Shown: positions 16,757 to 25,611, numbered from the stretch's first letter. The stretch is DNA of 64,000 nt from an uncultured Clostridia bacterium (GCA_944384995.1 CALWVN010000001.1:62001-126000); one strand, 5' to 3'. Numbers and translations are program-made. Notes: generated by a model from the sequence alone, not told the origin.

Positions 16757-17158
16757 TTATTCTTCAATGGCTTTAATGGACTTAAATTCCAAATGGTTAA
16801 GCGGGATCCCGCTTTCGTTGGATATGATCGCCATAATGACTGCGGCGGATTTTTCATCGCAGTCGTACAGTTCTAACTGTCCGGCAGATTGATTCTCCGG
16901 CAGGGGTGCGCCGTTCACGACAGGCACTGCGGGGGCGGGCGCTGCACTTTGCGCGGCAGATGCAGAGGGGGCTGCCGCAACAGCCTCTTCGGTCTGCTTG
17001 CCCTTGCCCTGCGCGGCGCGAACACCCTTAGAAATGAGCAGCACCAAAACGGCGAGCACAATGAGAACGATCAAAACCACGATCATACCTGTGGAGGAAA
17101 TGCTGAACGCTTCCCCGGCGGACATGCCGCTTTCGGCAGCGAGTACACTGAGATCCAT
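16757..17158 (-). CDS. Sodium-pump decarboxylase gamma-like membrane subunit (OadG/GcdD type)
   Basis: 133 residues with one strong membrane segment (about 24-45, MIVVLIVLIVLAVLVLLIS), a basic stretch, an Ala-rich linker and a C-terminal domain ending in ESGIPLNHLEFKSIKAIEE. This is the layout of small OAD gamma / glutaconyl-CoA decarboxylase delta subunits that hold the complex together at the membrane. It lies 12 bases after oadA and 12 bases before the carrier gene. The start ATG follows GGAGGG. Confidence 0.85.
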   Translation of the reverse strand: MDLSVLAAESGMSAGEAFSISSTGMIVVLIVLIVLAVLVLLISKGVRAAQGKGKQTEEAVAAAPSASAAQSAAPAPAVPVVNGAPLPENQSAGQLELYDCDEKSAAVIMAIISNESGIPLNHLEFKSIKAIEE

Positions 17159-17170
17159 GTTCGTCCCTCC

Positions 17171-18550
17171 TTACTCGACTTTCGTAATGGCGTAGGTGAA
17201 GGTGTTATGCTTCTTCTCCTCGCGCTCTTTCAGGAAGGCCTCCGCCTGCGTCGGGAAGGCGATGTAAGAAAGCACATCCTCGTCGCTGTGCGCGAGAGAG
17301 CCGATCTCTTTTTTCGCCTTTTCAAAGCCGGGCTCCAGCGTATCTGCAAAGCGGCAGGTGATCGGCTGCTCATCGCCGAGTACCTTTTTCTGGAGATCCT
17401 TGTTAACTTCACCGGGTGCTCTGCCGTATTCGCCGCGGATATACGCCTTGACTTCCTTCGATACGTTCTTATACCGTTCGCCCGCAAGCACGTTGGCGGT
17501 CGCCTGTACGCCGACCATCTGGCTCATGGGCGTGACCAGCGGGGGATAGCCGAGATCCTTGCGCACACGGGGCGTTTCGGCAAGTACCTCTTCGAATTTG
17601 TCCATTTTATTTTGGGCGGTGAGCTGTGCTACAAGGTTTGAGAGCATGCCGCCGGGAACCTGATAGTTGAGCGCATCCGTGTCGGTGGAAAGCACCACGG
17701 GGTTGAGCTGCCCGCTTTCCAGATATTTCGCTTTGATGGGCTTGAAGAAGTCGTTGATCTCCTTGAGCACATCCGTGTCGAGATCAACTTCATAGCCCTC
17801 TTGGGCCAATGCGTATGCCATGGTCTCAGTCGGGACCTGCGAGGTGCCGCCCGAGAACGAGGAGATCGCTGTATCAATGACGTCGCAGCCAGCTTCCACC
17901 GCCTTTTGCAGCGTCAGCATGCCGAGCCCCGTCGTCGAGTGCGTGTGCAGGATGATCGGGACTTTTACGTTTTCCTTAAGGGCCTTTACGGTGTCATAGG
18001 CTTCCTGCGGGCCCATGATGCCCGCCATATCCTTGATGCAGATGGTCTGGCAGCCGAGGCTTTCCATCTCTTTTGCAAGCTTGACATAGGCTTCGAGGTT
18101 GTGAATGGGGCTTTTCGTATAGCTGATAGCGCCCGAGGCAATCGCGCCGTTTTTGAGGGTTTCGTCCACCGCTACTTCGATGTTGCGCACATCGTTGAGT
18201 GCGTCAAAAATGCGAATGATGTCAATGCCGTTCTGCACGGATTTTTGTACAAATTTGCGTACCACGTCGTCGGGATAATGCTTGTAGCCGAGCAGGTTCT
18301 GCCCACGCAGCAGCATTTGGAGCTTCGTGTTGGGGCACTTTTCGCGGATCTTGCGAAGACGCTCCCACGGATCTTCGTCCAAATACCGCAGGCACGAGTC
18401 AAATGTCGCACCGCCCCAGCATTCAAGCGAATAATAGCCGGCACGGTCCATGGTCTCCAAAATGCCCTCAAATTCCTTGAAGGGCAGACGCGTCGCAATC
18501 AGGGACTGGTTGGCGTCGCGCAGGACCGTTTCCGTAAATTGAACTTTCAT
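17171..18550 (-). CDS. oadA: Oxaloacetate decarboxylase alpha subunit, carboxyltransferase
   Basis: 459 residues from the ATG at 18548-18550 with GGAGGC upstream; the in-frame extension to 18592 is rejected. The carboxyltransferase barrel carries FTETVLRDANQSL with metal-ligand Asp, the catalytic-region Lys in ICIKDMAGI, and the metal-binding HTHSTTG. A conserved PYC/OADA region (about 300-459) follows. There is no attached biotin domain; that role is played by the separate carrier encoded two genes downstream. The enzyme transfers the carboxyl group of oxaloacetate to biotin, yielding pyruvate. First gene of the operon, behind a strong promoter. Confidence 0.93.
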   Translation of the reverse strand: MKVQFTETVLRDANQSLIATRLPFKEFEGILETMDRAGYYSLECWGGATFDSCLRYLDEDPWERLRKIREKCPNTKLQMLLRGQNLLGYKHYPDDVVRKFVQKSVQNGIDIIRIFDALNDVRNIEVAVDETLKNGAIASGAISYTKSPIHNLEAYVKLAKEMESLGCQTICIKDMAGIMGPQEAYDTVKALKENVKVPIILHTHSTTGLGMLTLQKAVEAGCDVIDTAISSFSGGTSQVPTETMAYALAQEGYEVDLDTDVLKEINDFFKPIKAKYLESGQLNPVVLSTDTDALNYQVPGGMLSNLVAQLTAQNKMDKFEEVLAETPRVRKDLGYPPLVTPMSQMVGVQATANVLAGERYKNVSKEVKAYIRGEYGRAPGEVNKDLQKKVLGDEQPITCRFADTLEPGFEKAKKEIGSLAHSDEDVLSYIAFPTQAEAFLKEREEKKHNTFTYAITKVE

Positions 18551-18611
18551 ATATTTGCCTCCATACAGAAAATTGCGGATAAAGAAACCCAAAATTATCC
18601 GATTGTCTGAA

Positions 18612-18640
18612 ATTATACCTTATATAGTGTATAGATTCAA
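18612..18640 (-). promoter_or_regulatory. Promoter of the oxaloacetate decarboxylase operon
   Basis: On the minus strand TTGAAT (18635-18640), 17-base spacer, TATAAT (18612-18617). Transcription would start near 18605, leaving a leader of about 55 bases. Confidence 0.85.
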
Positions 18641-18761
18641 TAGCGAAAACATAAGTTGTGAATTTTTGGAAAAAAGCCAAAAAAAACGCCGAAAAGACAG
18701 GGCATTTTTGTTAAACCATTAACAAAGCGCGCAGGCAGAAAACCTGCACGCCTTGTGAGTG

Positions 18762-18925
18762 TGTCAAAAAAGTACCTTTTGCTCCCCTTGTCAGGGGAGC
18801 TGTCGAGCGAAGCGAGACTGAGGGGTAGTCAAAGACCTTGATATTTCAAGGCTTCTCTCCCTCCGCCACGCGCAAAGCGCGTGCCACCTCCCTCGTCAGA
18901 GGGAGGAAAAAAGACTTCTTTGACA
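18762..18925. repeat. MITE-like palindromic repeat element
   Basis: A 164-base non-coding element in the 413-base gap between oadA and the oxidoreductase gene. Its ends are imperfect inverted repeats of about 45 bases, beginning TGTCAAAAAAGT on the left and, read from the other strand, TGTCAAAGAAGT on the right. Each continues into a CTCCC...GGGAG hairpin. A further hairpin (CACGCGCAAAGCGCGTG) lies in the right half. The middle GTCGAGCGAAGCGAGACTGAGG is the kind of sequence dispersed between genes in many gut Clostridia. No transposase is encoded, so movement would depend on one elsewhere. Its base pattern is unlike the neighbours. Confidence 0.75.
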
Positions 18926-18963
18926 GTCTGAGAAAGCCTACGCGCCTTATGGGAGGTATAGGT

Positions 18964-21039
18964 TTATTGCAACGACTTAGCTGCGGCATATCCGGCGGCA
19001 GTGGCGTCGGCGATCCTGCCCGTGTGTGCGGCGTCGCCGATCAGCGTTACGCGCGGGAACTGCGCCTTTATCTGTGTGTACAGCTTTTGCTCCGAACGCA
19101 CACCGAGCGAAAGCACCGTGTATTCCGTATCCAAAAACACCTTTTCGCCCGTGGCGGTTTTTTCGAGCTCCAGCTGTTCCGCACCGATCGAGCACAGCTT
19201 GTGTCCGGTCAAAAATACCGCACCGTCTTTTTTAAGGCGCGGCATGCAGTCGTCGATGTGCTGCATCCAGGTGCCGGGTGCAATCTCGTCCGCCATTTCC
19301 ACTACTGTCACGCGGTTGCCCTCGGCGCACAACAGCTCGGCGGTCTCTAAGCCCGTCATCCCTGAACCGATGAGCGTGACCTGTGCGTTTCGGAGTTTCA
19401 CTTCTCCACGCAAAATCTCATCCGCTGTGCAGACGTTTTTGCGATCCGCGCCCGGAATGGACCGCGGGCGAATGGCGTTTGCGCCCGTTGCCACGATGAC
19501 GGCATACGGAGCGTAGCTCGCAATAACCTCGGGCGTCGCTTCGGTGTTATAAAGGATCTTGGCGCCGTGCTTTTCGGCGGCGGTGACCAGATCTTCAATA
19601 CACCAGCTGATTTTGTCTTTGTACGGCGGTTTGTTGGCGAGCTGGAGCTGCCCGCCCGCAAAGGGCAGTTTTTCGAGCACAACAGGGGCAAAGCCGCGTC
19701 TGCCGAGATGCTCCGCCGCCGTCAAGCCCGCTGCACCCGCGCCGACGATGACGACCGTCCGCCCCTCGCCGTCACAGTTGAGCAGATCGGTCTCGTGCCC
19801 GAGCGTCGGGTTGACCGAGCACCCCGCGTGTGTACCGTGAAAAGCGTTGTGCTGCATGCTTTCCATGCAGTACAGGCAGCAGATACACCGCTTAATGTCC
19901 TCCGGGTGCCCGGCTTTTGCCTTGTTTGCCCATTCGGGATCGGCAATGTGCGGGCGGCCGAGGCAGACGAAATCCTGAATGCCCTCTTCCAGCTGTTGTT
20001 CCGCCTGCTCGGGAGAACGGATCAAATTAGCGGCGAGCACGGGAATGCCCACTGCCTTTTTGACCGCTGCCGCCATATATTTGCGCCAGCCGGGTTCAAA
20101 GGAGGTCGGTTCGAGCCAATAGTTGTACGTGTCGTACCCGGCGGAGGACACATCGATCGCGTCTGCGCCGGCTTCCTCCAGCCGTTTTGCCATCTGCACG
20201 CCCTCCTCGAGCGTGTAGCCGACGCCGGGACGGCCGATCTCGCGATAGCATTCGTCTACACTCAGTCGCACGATCACGGGAAAGCTGCTCCCGCACGAGG
20301 CCTTGATGCCGGTCAGGATCTCCAAAAGGAAGCGCATACGGTTTTCCAAGGATCCGCCGTATTCGTCCGTGCGGCGGTTCGTGTAAGGACTTAAAAACTG
20401 CTGTAAAAGATAGCCGTGTGCGGCATGCAGCATCACGCCGTCTGCGCCCGCTTTCTGAACGCGCACCGCGCCCGCAATGAATTGCTGCACGAGCTTGTGA
20501 ATCTCCGAAACACTCAAAGCGCGGTTGCGGCTGTCGGCGGAATAGGCTTTTTCGCATGCGGAGGGGGAGACGGTTTTCAGGAAAATGTCCTTTTTCATAA
20601 AGGGCATAAGGTGCGGCGCGGCTTTATAAAACAGCTTGCCGTATGCTTTGCCGAGCACATGCTCCATGGCGACGCTTACAGGCACCGTGCCCATCATCAG
20701 ACCAAGGTTTTGCCGCCCGGGATGGTGCAGCTGGACAAAGAATTTTGCGCCGTGGCGCTGCACACGCCGTGCGAGCTCCGCAAGCGGCTGAATGTGGTAA
20801 TCGTGGCTGATCGCCAGCTGCGCGAAGGCGGATGCGCCGCTGAAATCGTTGACGCGGGTGATCTCTGTTACGATCAGCCCCGCACCGCCGCGCGCACGCG
20901 CTTCGTAATAATTCATCATTTCCTCGGTAGGTCTGCCGTCGAACTGCCCGAAGCCGAGCATCATCGGCGGCATAACGATGCGGTTTTTGATCTCTACATT
21001 GCCGATTTTTCCGGGGGTGAACAACTTTTCGTAAGGCAT
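18964..21039 (-). CDS. NADH:flavin oxidoreductase, old-yellow-enzyme / 2,4-dienoyl-CoA reductase type
   Basis: 691 residues from the ATG at 21037-21039 (MPYEKLFTPGKIGN), preceded by AAAGGAG. Three parts: an FMN-binding TIM barrel (about 1-360; RIVMPPM, HAAHGYLLQQFLSPYTNRRTD), a cysteine cluster CICCLYC plus a later Cys that binds a 4Fe-4S centre, and FAD and NAD(P) Rossmann parts with VVIVGAGAAGLTAAE and VTLIGSGMTGLETAE. This is the layout of FadH, enoate reductase and BaiCD/BaiH enzymes, which reduce carbon-carbon double bonds. The substrate is unknown. It starts 22 bases after the stop of a secreted hydrolase gene, so the two probably share a transcript. Confidence 0.92.
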   Translation of the reverse strand: MPYEKLFTPGKIGNVEIKNRIVMPPMMLGFGQFDGRPTEEMMNYYEARARGGAGLIVTEITRVNDFSGASAFAQLAISHDYHIQPLAELARRVQRHGAKFFVQLHHPGRQNLGLMMGTVPVSVAMEHVLGKAYGKLFYKAAPHLMPFMKKDIFLKTVSPSACEKAYSADSRNRALSVSEIHKLVQQFIAGAVRVQKAGADGVMLHAAHGYLLQQFLSPYTNRRTDEYGGSLENRMRFLLEILTGIKASCGSSFPVIVRLSVDECYREIGRPGVGYTLEEGVQMAKRLEEAGADAIDVSSAGYDTYNYWLEPTSFEPGWRKYMAAAVKKAVGIPVLAANLIRSPEQAEQQLEEGIQDFVCLGRPHIADPEWANKAKAGHPEDIKRCICCLYCMESMQHNAFHGTHAGCSVNPTLGHETDLLNCDGEGRTVVIVGAGAAGLTAAEHLGRRGFAPVVLEKLPFAGGQLQLANKPPYKDKISWCIEDLVTAAEKHGAKILYNTEATPEVIASYAPYAVIVATGANAIRPRSIPGADRKNVCTADEILRGEVKLRNAQVTLIGSGMTGLETAELLCAEGNRVTVVEMADEIAPGTWMQHIDDCMPRLKKDGAVFLTGHKLCSIGAEQLELEKTATGEKVFLDTEYTVLSLGVRSEQKLYTQIKAQFPRVTLIGDAAHTGRIADATAAGYAAAKSLQ

Positions 21040-21061
21040 GATTTTCGTTCTCCTTTGGTAA

Positions 21062-23719
21062 TCATCCAACGTCTGCCAGCGGTGCAACAGTCACCTCTGC
21101 AATACGCGGGGCGTAGGTCGTATTTCCGTTAAAACGGTAGATGCCGTCGTTGGCGAGCGTTATAATATTTGTTCCCTGCGTCAGATACACAGTGATGGTC
21201 TTTGTCTTATAGGTTTCCCAGCTGTATGTGCTGCGGAAGTAGGTGTTTTGCAGCTTTTCACCGTTGACGGAAACTGTGATGTACCGTTCTACCAAATCGA
21301 CATTGTATGCGTGTGCGCCGCCCTCTTCGTTGTTGCTGTACAGGAAAGTGATCTGGTAGTACCCATCCGCAGGTGTCAAGCAGGTGATCTGTGCAGACGC
21401 ACCATTTTCACAGGAGATGTTGTCAATGTAGGAAAGAGAGTTGGTTTTGCCATAGTCCTGCGCGCTGTCTGCTTCGGGGATCTCTCGCACGGCGCCGCCC
21501 GAGATCCCAAGTGATTCCGCTGCAAAAACGGTCACACCGCCCGTTGTTTCGCTGTCGGGTTCCGTAACCTGCACATCCATTGCATTCGGTGTGTTGACGG
21601 TGATATAGCTGATGCCGCGGCGCAGATACAGTCGGCAGCTATAAACGGGTGCTTCCCCTGTGTCCATATTAAAATCAGATAGCGTTGTGCCGTTCACGGT
21701 AAGCGAATTCGGTGCAGATTCTGCCGTAAATCGAATGTCATGGTAACCGTCCTCATTTGCAAGCACAAGGAAGGTCGTCTGCGTATCGTCGGACTGGGCT
21801 TCATCCGCAGCCGCATACACGGTGTTGTCCTCTGTCTCACTTTGCAGCGTCACGTCTAAGAAGTCGATTGCCAGTGTCTCCTGGAATTCCGTGTCTTCGG
21901 GCAGGACAAAGCGAATGTCGTGACTGCCTGCGGGCAGGTTCACGGTCATGCTCTCGCACGCGGTGAAATCGTCTTTTAAGGTGGAGTCCAGCGTCAGCGT
22001 GCCCGCCTCACGGTTATCGAGATACAGCGTGACCTCCACGGGTGAACGCACGCCCTCGTCCGTGACCGTGCCGTCCTCTGCATACCGAACGCCGTTTACG
22101 CCGTTGCCGTAGACAAGATCAAGCGTATAGTTCCCGCCGACCGCCGCCGTAACATCAAATTCCACGGCGCTCTCACGGTTGCTTGTCATGCGGACCACCG
22201 TTTCGCCCGATGCTGCATAGGCGGAGTCGCTCGCTTTTTTTGCCGTGCCGGATAGGTCGGCATCCTCGGCTTCATAGCGGCGCATATCATCCAAATTGCG
22301 TTCTACACCGGTTACCGAGAGAATCCCGCTTTCATAGTCCGACCATTGAATTTCGGTTGGCGTGACCGTGATATTCCAGCACTGTGTGTAGAGGATATCG
22401 TTAAGTTCGATCGTCACTTCGCCGTCCTCAACGGGTAGATAGCGCACAAACCCTTCGGTCGGCGCATGGACCGCGCCGCCAAGCCCCTTGTAATCCACAT
22501 ATTCCGCGGCGACGCAAACGGTCTCCACGTTGTTAAAGGACGGTGATGTTTCCAGATCTTGCAGAATGATATCGGAATTTCGATCCGTACCGCCGGCAAG
22601 AATCTGAATTTCACCCTTTTCCTCGTCCAAGGTCGCGAGCGCGGAAAACCCTTTGTTTTCCAGTTCGTCGGATTGCCGCAGTAAGAATTTGCCCATGTTG
22701 CTTTGGAACAGGTCTTTGGATTCCGCCGAGAGCGTTTCACCCGTCATTTCGGAATACCAACGGTACGCCCACCAGTTGCTGTTTGGGGTCACGTCGTCGG
22801 CGACCGTGTCCGAAAGGTTGTTCGCAAGCCGCCAATAGGCGACGCAGGCTTCCGCTTTGGTGCTTTCAATGCGCGAGATCCACTTGACGGATTCTCCCGG
22901 GATGCCGTTGGTTTTCATCAGCCCGTATTCCGTGATGCAGACCGGCATTTTTTCGAGGTTCAATTGTGAGCAGATGTCGGCAAAGTCGGCAAAATGCTCT
23001 TCCCACATATACAGGGAATTATTCCCAAGCTCGTGCCAGATCATCGTGTCCGGCAGGCAGTTTTCCGTTTTGCAGTATTCCAAAAATTCACGTATGTATT
23101 CGGAATTGTAGCTGCTGTAGCCCGGCCCGCCGATCTTGGCATCCGGCGCGATGGAGCGCACAAGCGCATAGGTCTCTTTCCACGCTTCATAGGTCTTTAC
23201 GCGGTTTTCGTACTCGCTGAAATCCCCGAACCAGGCGCCGTTGTCCATTTCGTTATAGATGCAGTAGACAACATGGTCCGCATAATTCGCCTGTTCGGTC
23301 GCGGTGACGGTCTCGCGCACGCGCTCGTGGTACGCCTCCAAACTGTCAAATTCATAGTACCAGGTGTCATACATGTCCTGCGTGTAGACGATGATCTGCT
23401 CGCCGCCCGCCGAAAGGAAGGTGTCCGCGACCTGATTCACGTCCCCGATGGGGTGCTGCAGGCCGCCGTACGCCTTGGTGGAAAGCGTCGAGACGTCGAT
23501 GCTTCTTGCGATTTCCACCGTCGGGATGTCCGGTTCCGCAAAGCCGTACAAAAAGCCCGAAGCACCGTTTGTGACCGCGCCGGTCTTATCGTTTACATTG
23601 ATCGTCACAGAAGGGCGGTTCGTGCTGTAAACGGCAAGGTAGACCCCGCCGCCGATCACCCCGATACCGAGCGCGACGCAGAGCACGATACTCAGGATCT
23701 TTAAAAGCTTTCCTTTCAT
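21062..23719 (-). CDS. Extracellular clan GH-A-like glycoside hydrolase with carbohydrate-binding-type domains
   Basis: 885 residues from the ATG at 23717-23719, preceded by AAAGAGGTG. A signal or anchor segment (about 1-30) is followed by a TIM barrel resembling GH39, with the expected acid/base Glu in YCIYNEMDNG and nucleophile Glu in CITEYGLMKT. After a beta-rich region come at least two beta-sandwich domains of CBM6/CBM35 type (RRYEAEDADLSG and the segment near the C-terminus). It probably cuts a plant or host glycan outside the cell; the linkage cannot be read from sequence. Co-transcribed with an old-yellow-enzyme reductase, an unusual partner. Confidence 0.8.
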   Translation of the reverse strand: MKGKLLKILSIVLCVALGIGVIGGGVYLAVYSTNRPSVTINVNDKTGAVTNGASGFLYGFAEPDIPTVEIARSIDVSTLSTKAYGGLQHPIGDVNQVADTFLSAGGEQIIVYTQDMYDTWYYEFDSLEAYHERVRETVTATEQANYADHVVYCIYNEMDNGAWFGDFSEYENRVKTYEAWKETYALVRSIAPDAKIGGPGYSSYNSEYIREFLEYCKTENCLPDTMIWHELGNNSLYMWEEHFADFADICSQLNLEKMPVCITEYGLMKTNGIPGESVKWISRIESTKAEACVAYWRLANNLSDTVADDVTPNSNWWAYRWYSEMTGETLSAESKDLFQSNMGKFLLRQSDELENKGFSALATLDEEKGEIQILAGGTDRNSDIILQDLETSPSFNNVETVCVAAEYVDYKGLGGAVHAPTEGFVRYLPVEDGEVTIELNDILYTQCWNITVTPTEIQWSDYESGILSVTGVERNLDDMRRYEAEDADLSGTAKKASDSAYAASGETVVRMTSNRESAVEFDVTAAVGGNYTLDLVYGNGVNGVRYAEDGTVTDEGVRSPVEVTLYLDNREAGTLTLDSTLKDDFTACESMTVNLPAGSHDIRFVLPEDTEFQETLAIDFLDVTLQSETEDNTVYAAADEAQSDDTQTTFLVLANEDGYHDIRFTAESAPNSLTVNGTTLSDFNMDTGEAPVYSCRLYLRRGISYITVNTPNAMDVQVTEPDSETTGGVTVFAAESLGISGGAVREIPEADSAQDYGKTNSLSYIDNISCENGASAQITCLTPADGYYQITFLYSNNEEGGAHAYNVDLVERYITVSVNGEKLQNTYFRSTYSWETYKTKTITVYLTQGTNIITLANDGIYRFNGNTTYAPRIAEVTVAPLADVG

Positions 23720-23771
23720 GTATGGCACCTCTTTCCCGCGACAGAACAGACTGCCGCATAGCTCTAACAGC

Positions 23772-23800
23772 ATTTTACCATAATATGCGTGCCTGCACAA
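23772..23800 (-). promoter_or_regulatory. Possible promoter of the hydrolase-oxidoreductase pair
   Basis: On the minus strand TTGTGC (23795-23800), 17-base spacer, TAAAAT (23772-23777). The -35 box lies in one arm of a perfect 8-4-8 hairpin (23795-23814) that overlaps the stop codon of the preceding gene. Confidence 0.5.
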
Positions 23801-23805
23801 TAGAT

Positions 23806-24177
23806 TTATTGTGCTTTTTCACGTGAAAATACCGTGTAAAGTCCGGCGCCGATCATCAAAACAGCAAACGCAACGGTAAGGAATTTTGTATCGATCTGCA
23901 GCAAAAGCAGGCTGCCCGCACCGACGCCCAAAAGCCCGCCGAGCACAAGCGGAAGAACATGCCCCCAACGTAGCAGCCCGCGCTTTTGGTAGACGAACGC
24001 AGCGGTGACGGCGCAGGGGAGGAAAAAGAGCAGATTGACACCTTGCGCGATCATCTGCGGCGTGTTCCGCACAAGCGTAAGATAGAGGATCAGGACCCCG
24101 CCGCCGCCGAGCCCCATGGCGCTGACACAGGCGCAAACCAGAACGGCGAGCGCATCCAAAATATTTATCCCTTCCAT
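23806..24177 (-). CDS. Half-size TauE/SafE (TSUP) permease, second of a pair
   Basis: 123 residues from the ATG at 24175-24177, overlapping the end of the preceding gene by 13 bases in another frame; a GGGGGTG lies upstream. About four hydrophobic segments, with MGLGGGGVLILYLTLV and GVNLLFFLPCAV matching one repeat of the usual 250-residue eight-segment TauE/SafE carrier. Full carriers export sulfite, sulfoacetate or similar anions. Two half-size subunits would need to assemble into a working carrier. The partner has the same internal pattern, so this is a two-gene form rather than debris. Confidence 0.8.
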   Translation of the reverse strand: MEGINILDALAVLVCACVSAMGLGGGGVLILYLTLVRNTPQMIAQGVNLLFFLPCAVTAAFVYQKRGLLRWGHVLPLVLGGLLGVGAGSLLLLQIDTKFLTVAFAVLMIGAGLYTVFSREKAQ

Positions 24178-24518
24178 AAAAGCCGCACCCCCGCCCAGAT
24201 CATAAACAGCCCGAAAATTTTGCGAAGCGTTTTCGCCGAGAGCTTTTTGAACACCAGCGTCCCCAAAAGCGCGCCGACGGCGGCGAACGGCAGGATCCAA
24301 AGGCTTCCCGTCAAATTGACATATTCGTTTTTTGCATATATAATTAAGCTGATAACGGTCAGCGGCAGAATGACTGCGACCGCGTTTGCCTGCGCTGCCT
24401 TTTGGTCAAGGCCGCTTTTTTTGAGGATCGGGACGGCAAGGATCCCGCCGCCTGCGCCGATGAGCACATTGACGGCTCCCACGGCGGCGCCAAGGAGTGC
24501 TAAACCAAGCTTTTTCAT
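24165..24518 (-). CDS. Half-size TauE/SafE (TSUP) permease, first of a pair
   Basis: 117 residues from the ATG at 24516-24518 with AGGTGATC upstream. About four hydrophobic segments, with AVNVLIGAGGGILAVPIL (the glycine-rich first-helix motif), AQANAVAVILP and a second half ending FGLFMIWAGVRLLW. It is homologous in layout to the next gene, which starts 13 bases before this one stops. Together they span what a single TauE/SafE protein usually does. Transported anion unknown. Confidence 0.8.
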   Translation of the reverse strand: MKKLGLALLGAAVGAVNVLIGAGGGILAVPILKKSGLDQKAAQANAVAVILPLTVISLIIYAKNEYVNLTGSLWILPFAAVGALLGTLVFKKLSAKTLRKIFGLFMIWAGVRLLWKG

Positions 24519-24653
24519 ACGATCACCTGATTTTAGGGTGAGCGCAAGGCGCAGATTTATTCTGCGCCGCCGATTTATTGCGCATTTTTGCATTTACACA
24601 GCAGATAAAAACGTATCGGGCGTCCGTGCCCCTTTTTCGGAGTGAAACAACGA

Positions 24654-25565
24654 ATGCAGTATATCGTTATGGATATGGAATGGAACAATGCGTATTGTAA
24701 GCCCCTTGACGGGTTTATCAACGAGATCATCGAGATCGGCGCGGTGCGACTGGATGAGGCTTTGCAGGAACTGGATTCTTTTTCGGTGATCATTCGTGCC
24801 GTTGTCGGCAAAAAGCTGCAAAGCCGCGTGAAAAGCCTGACACATTTGACAAATGAAGACATTGCGCACGGCGTCTCATTCCGCGAGGCGATCGAACGGT
24901 TTACCGCATGGCTCGGTGAGAAAGAAAACACCTTTTTGACCTGGGGTGACGGCGATGTGCGCACGCTCATTAAAAATTGTGATTTCTTTTTGGAGATGCC
25001 GCAGCCCGTATTTATGCACAATTACGCAGATCTGCAAAAATACTGTCAGGGGTATACGGACGCGGCAGGCTTAGGGCAGCAGATCGGGCTTTCGGCGGCA
25101 GCGGAAAAGCTCGGTGTTGACGCCGACGCTTTCCCGCACCACCGCGCGCTGGATGACAGCCGCCTTGCCGCCGAATGCCTGCGCAAGGTCTATGCACCAG
25201 AAAAGCTCAAAACCTTTATCCGCCGCTGTGACCGAACGTTTTATGAGCGCCTGAGCTTCAAACCGTATTATATCAGTGACCTGCACAGTCCGCTTGTGGA
25301 CCCCGCGCTGTTTCATTGTGTGTGCGATCAATGCGGCGGCAGGCTCAAAAAGGTCAAAAAATGGAAGTTCAACAACACGGCGTTTCGCGCGGAGTTTTAC
25401 TGTAAACACTGTGACCGCCGTTTGCGGTTTTCCGTGCGGTATAAACAGCTTTATGATCGGCTGGATGTCCGCAAGACCTGTTCAGAGATTGTACCGCCTC
25501 CGCCAAAGGAGCCGGAAGCGCCCGCCGCAGAAAACCAAATTTCCCAACAAAAAAGCGAAGCGTGA
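24654..25565 (+). CDS. DEDDh 3'-5' exonuclease with C-terminal zinc ribbon
   Basis: 303 residues from the ATG at 24654, nine bases after GGAGTG; an upstream GTG at 24642 lies inside that site. The exonuclease domain (about 1-180) has IVMDMEWN (first acidic pair), the middle Asp in HNYADLQKYC, and HHRALDDSRLAAE with the catalytic His and last Asp, as in KapD and related ribonuclease T-type enzymes. The last third has CDQCGG and CKHCDR, a likely zinc ribbon. It probably trims RNA or DNA 3' ends; the physiological substrate is unknown. Its 3' end contributes to a bidirectional terminator shared with the convergent regulator gene. Confidence 0.85.
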   Translation: MQYIVMDMEWNNAYCKPLDGFINEIIEIGAVRLDEALQELDSFSVIIRAVVGKKLQSRVKSLTHLTNEDIAHGVSFREAIERFTAWLGEKENTFLTWGDGDVRTLIKNCDFFLEMPQPVFMHNYADLQKYCQGYTDAAGLGQQIGLSAAAEKLGVDADAFPHHRALDDSRLAAECLRKVYAPEKLKTFIRRCDRTFYERLSFKPYYISDLHSPLVDPALFHCVCDQCGGRLKKVKKWKFNNTAFRAEFYCKHCDRRLRFSVRYKQLYDRLDVRKTCSEIVPPPPKEPEAPAAENQISQQKSEA

Positions 25566-25590
25566 ACCGAACGCTTCGCTTTTTTTGTTG
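25545..25590. terminator. Bidirectional terminator overlapping the exonuclease stop codon
   Basis: Near-perfect stem of about 19 bases: CAACAAAAAAGCGAAGCGT pairs with its complement ending TTTTTTGTTG around a seven-base loop. The exonuclease stop codon lies in the 5' arm. Confidence 0.9.
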
Positions 25591-25611
25591 GAGGTGAAAA
25601 CGGAAAGATAG

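Noticed and set aside
15944..16876. A 310-codon Arg/Gly/Cys-rich open frame opposite the biotin carrier.
   Set aside because: It is the shadow of the Ala-Pro linkers, which read as low-complexity repeats in every frame.
23795..23814. Perfect 8-4-8 hairpin at the end of the TauE/SafE pair as a terminator.
   Set aside because: No T-run follows it on the minus strand, the direction of the genes; it overlaps a likely promoter instead.
23806..24518. A frameshifted single TauE/SafE pseudogene.
   Set aside because: Each half has its own start, ribosome-site-like sequence and complete repeat pattern, so two working genes are more likely.
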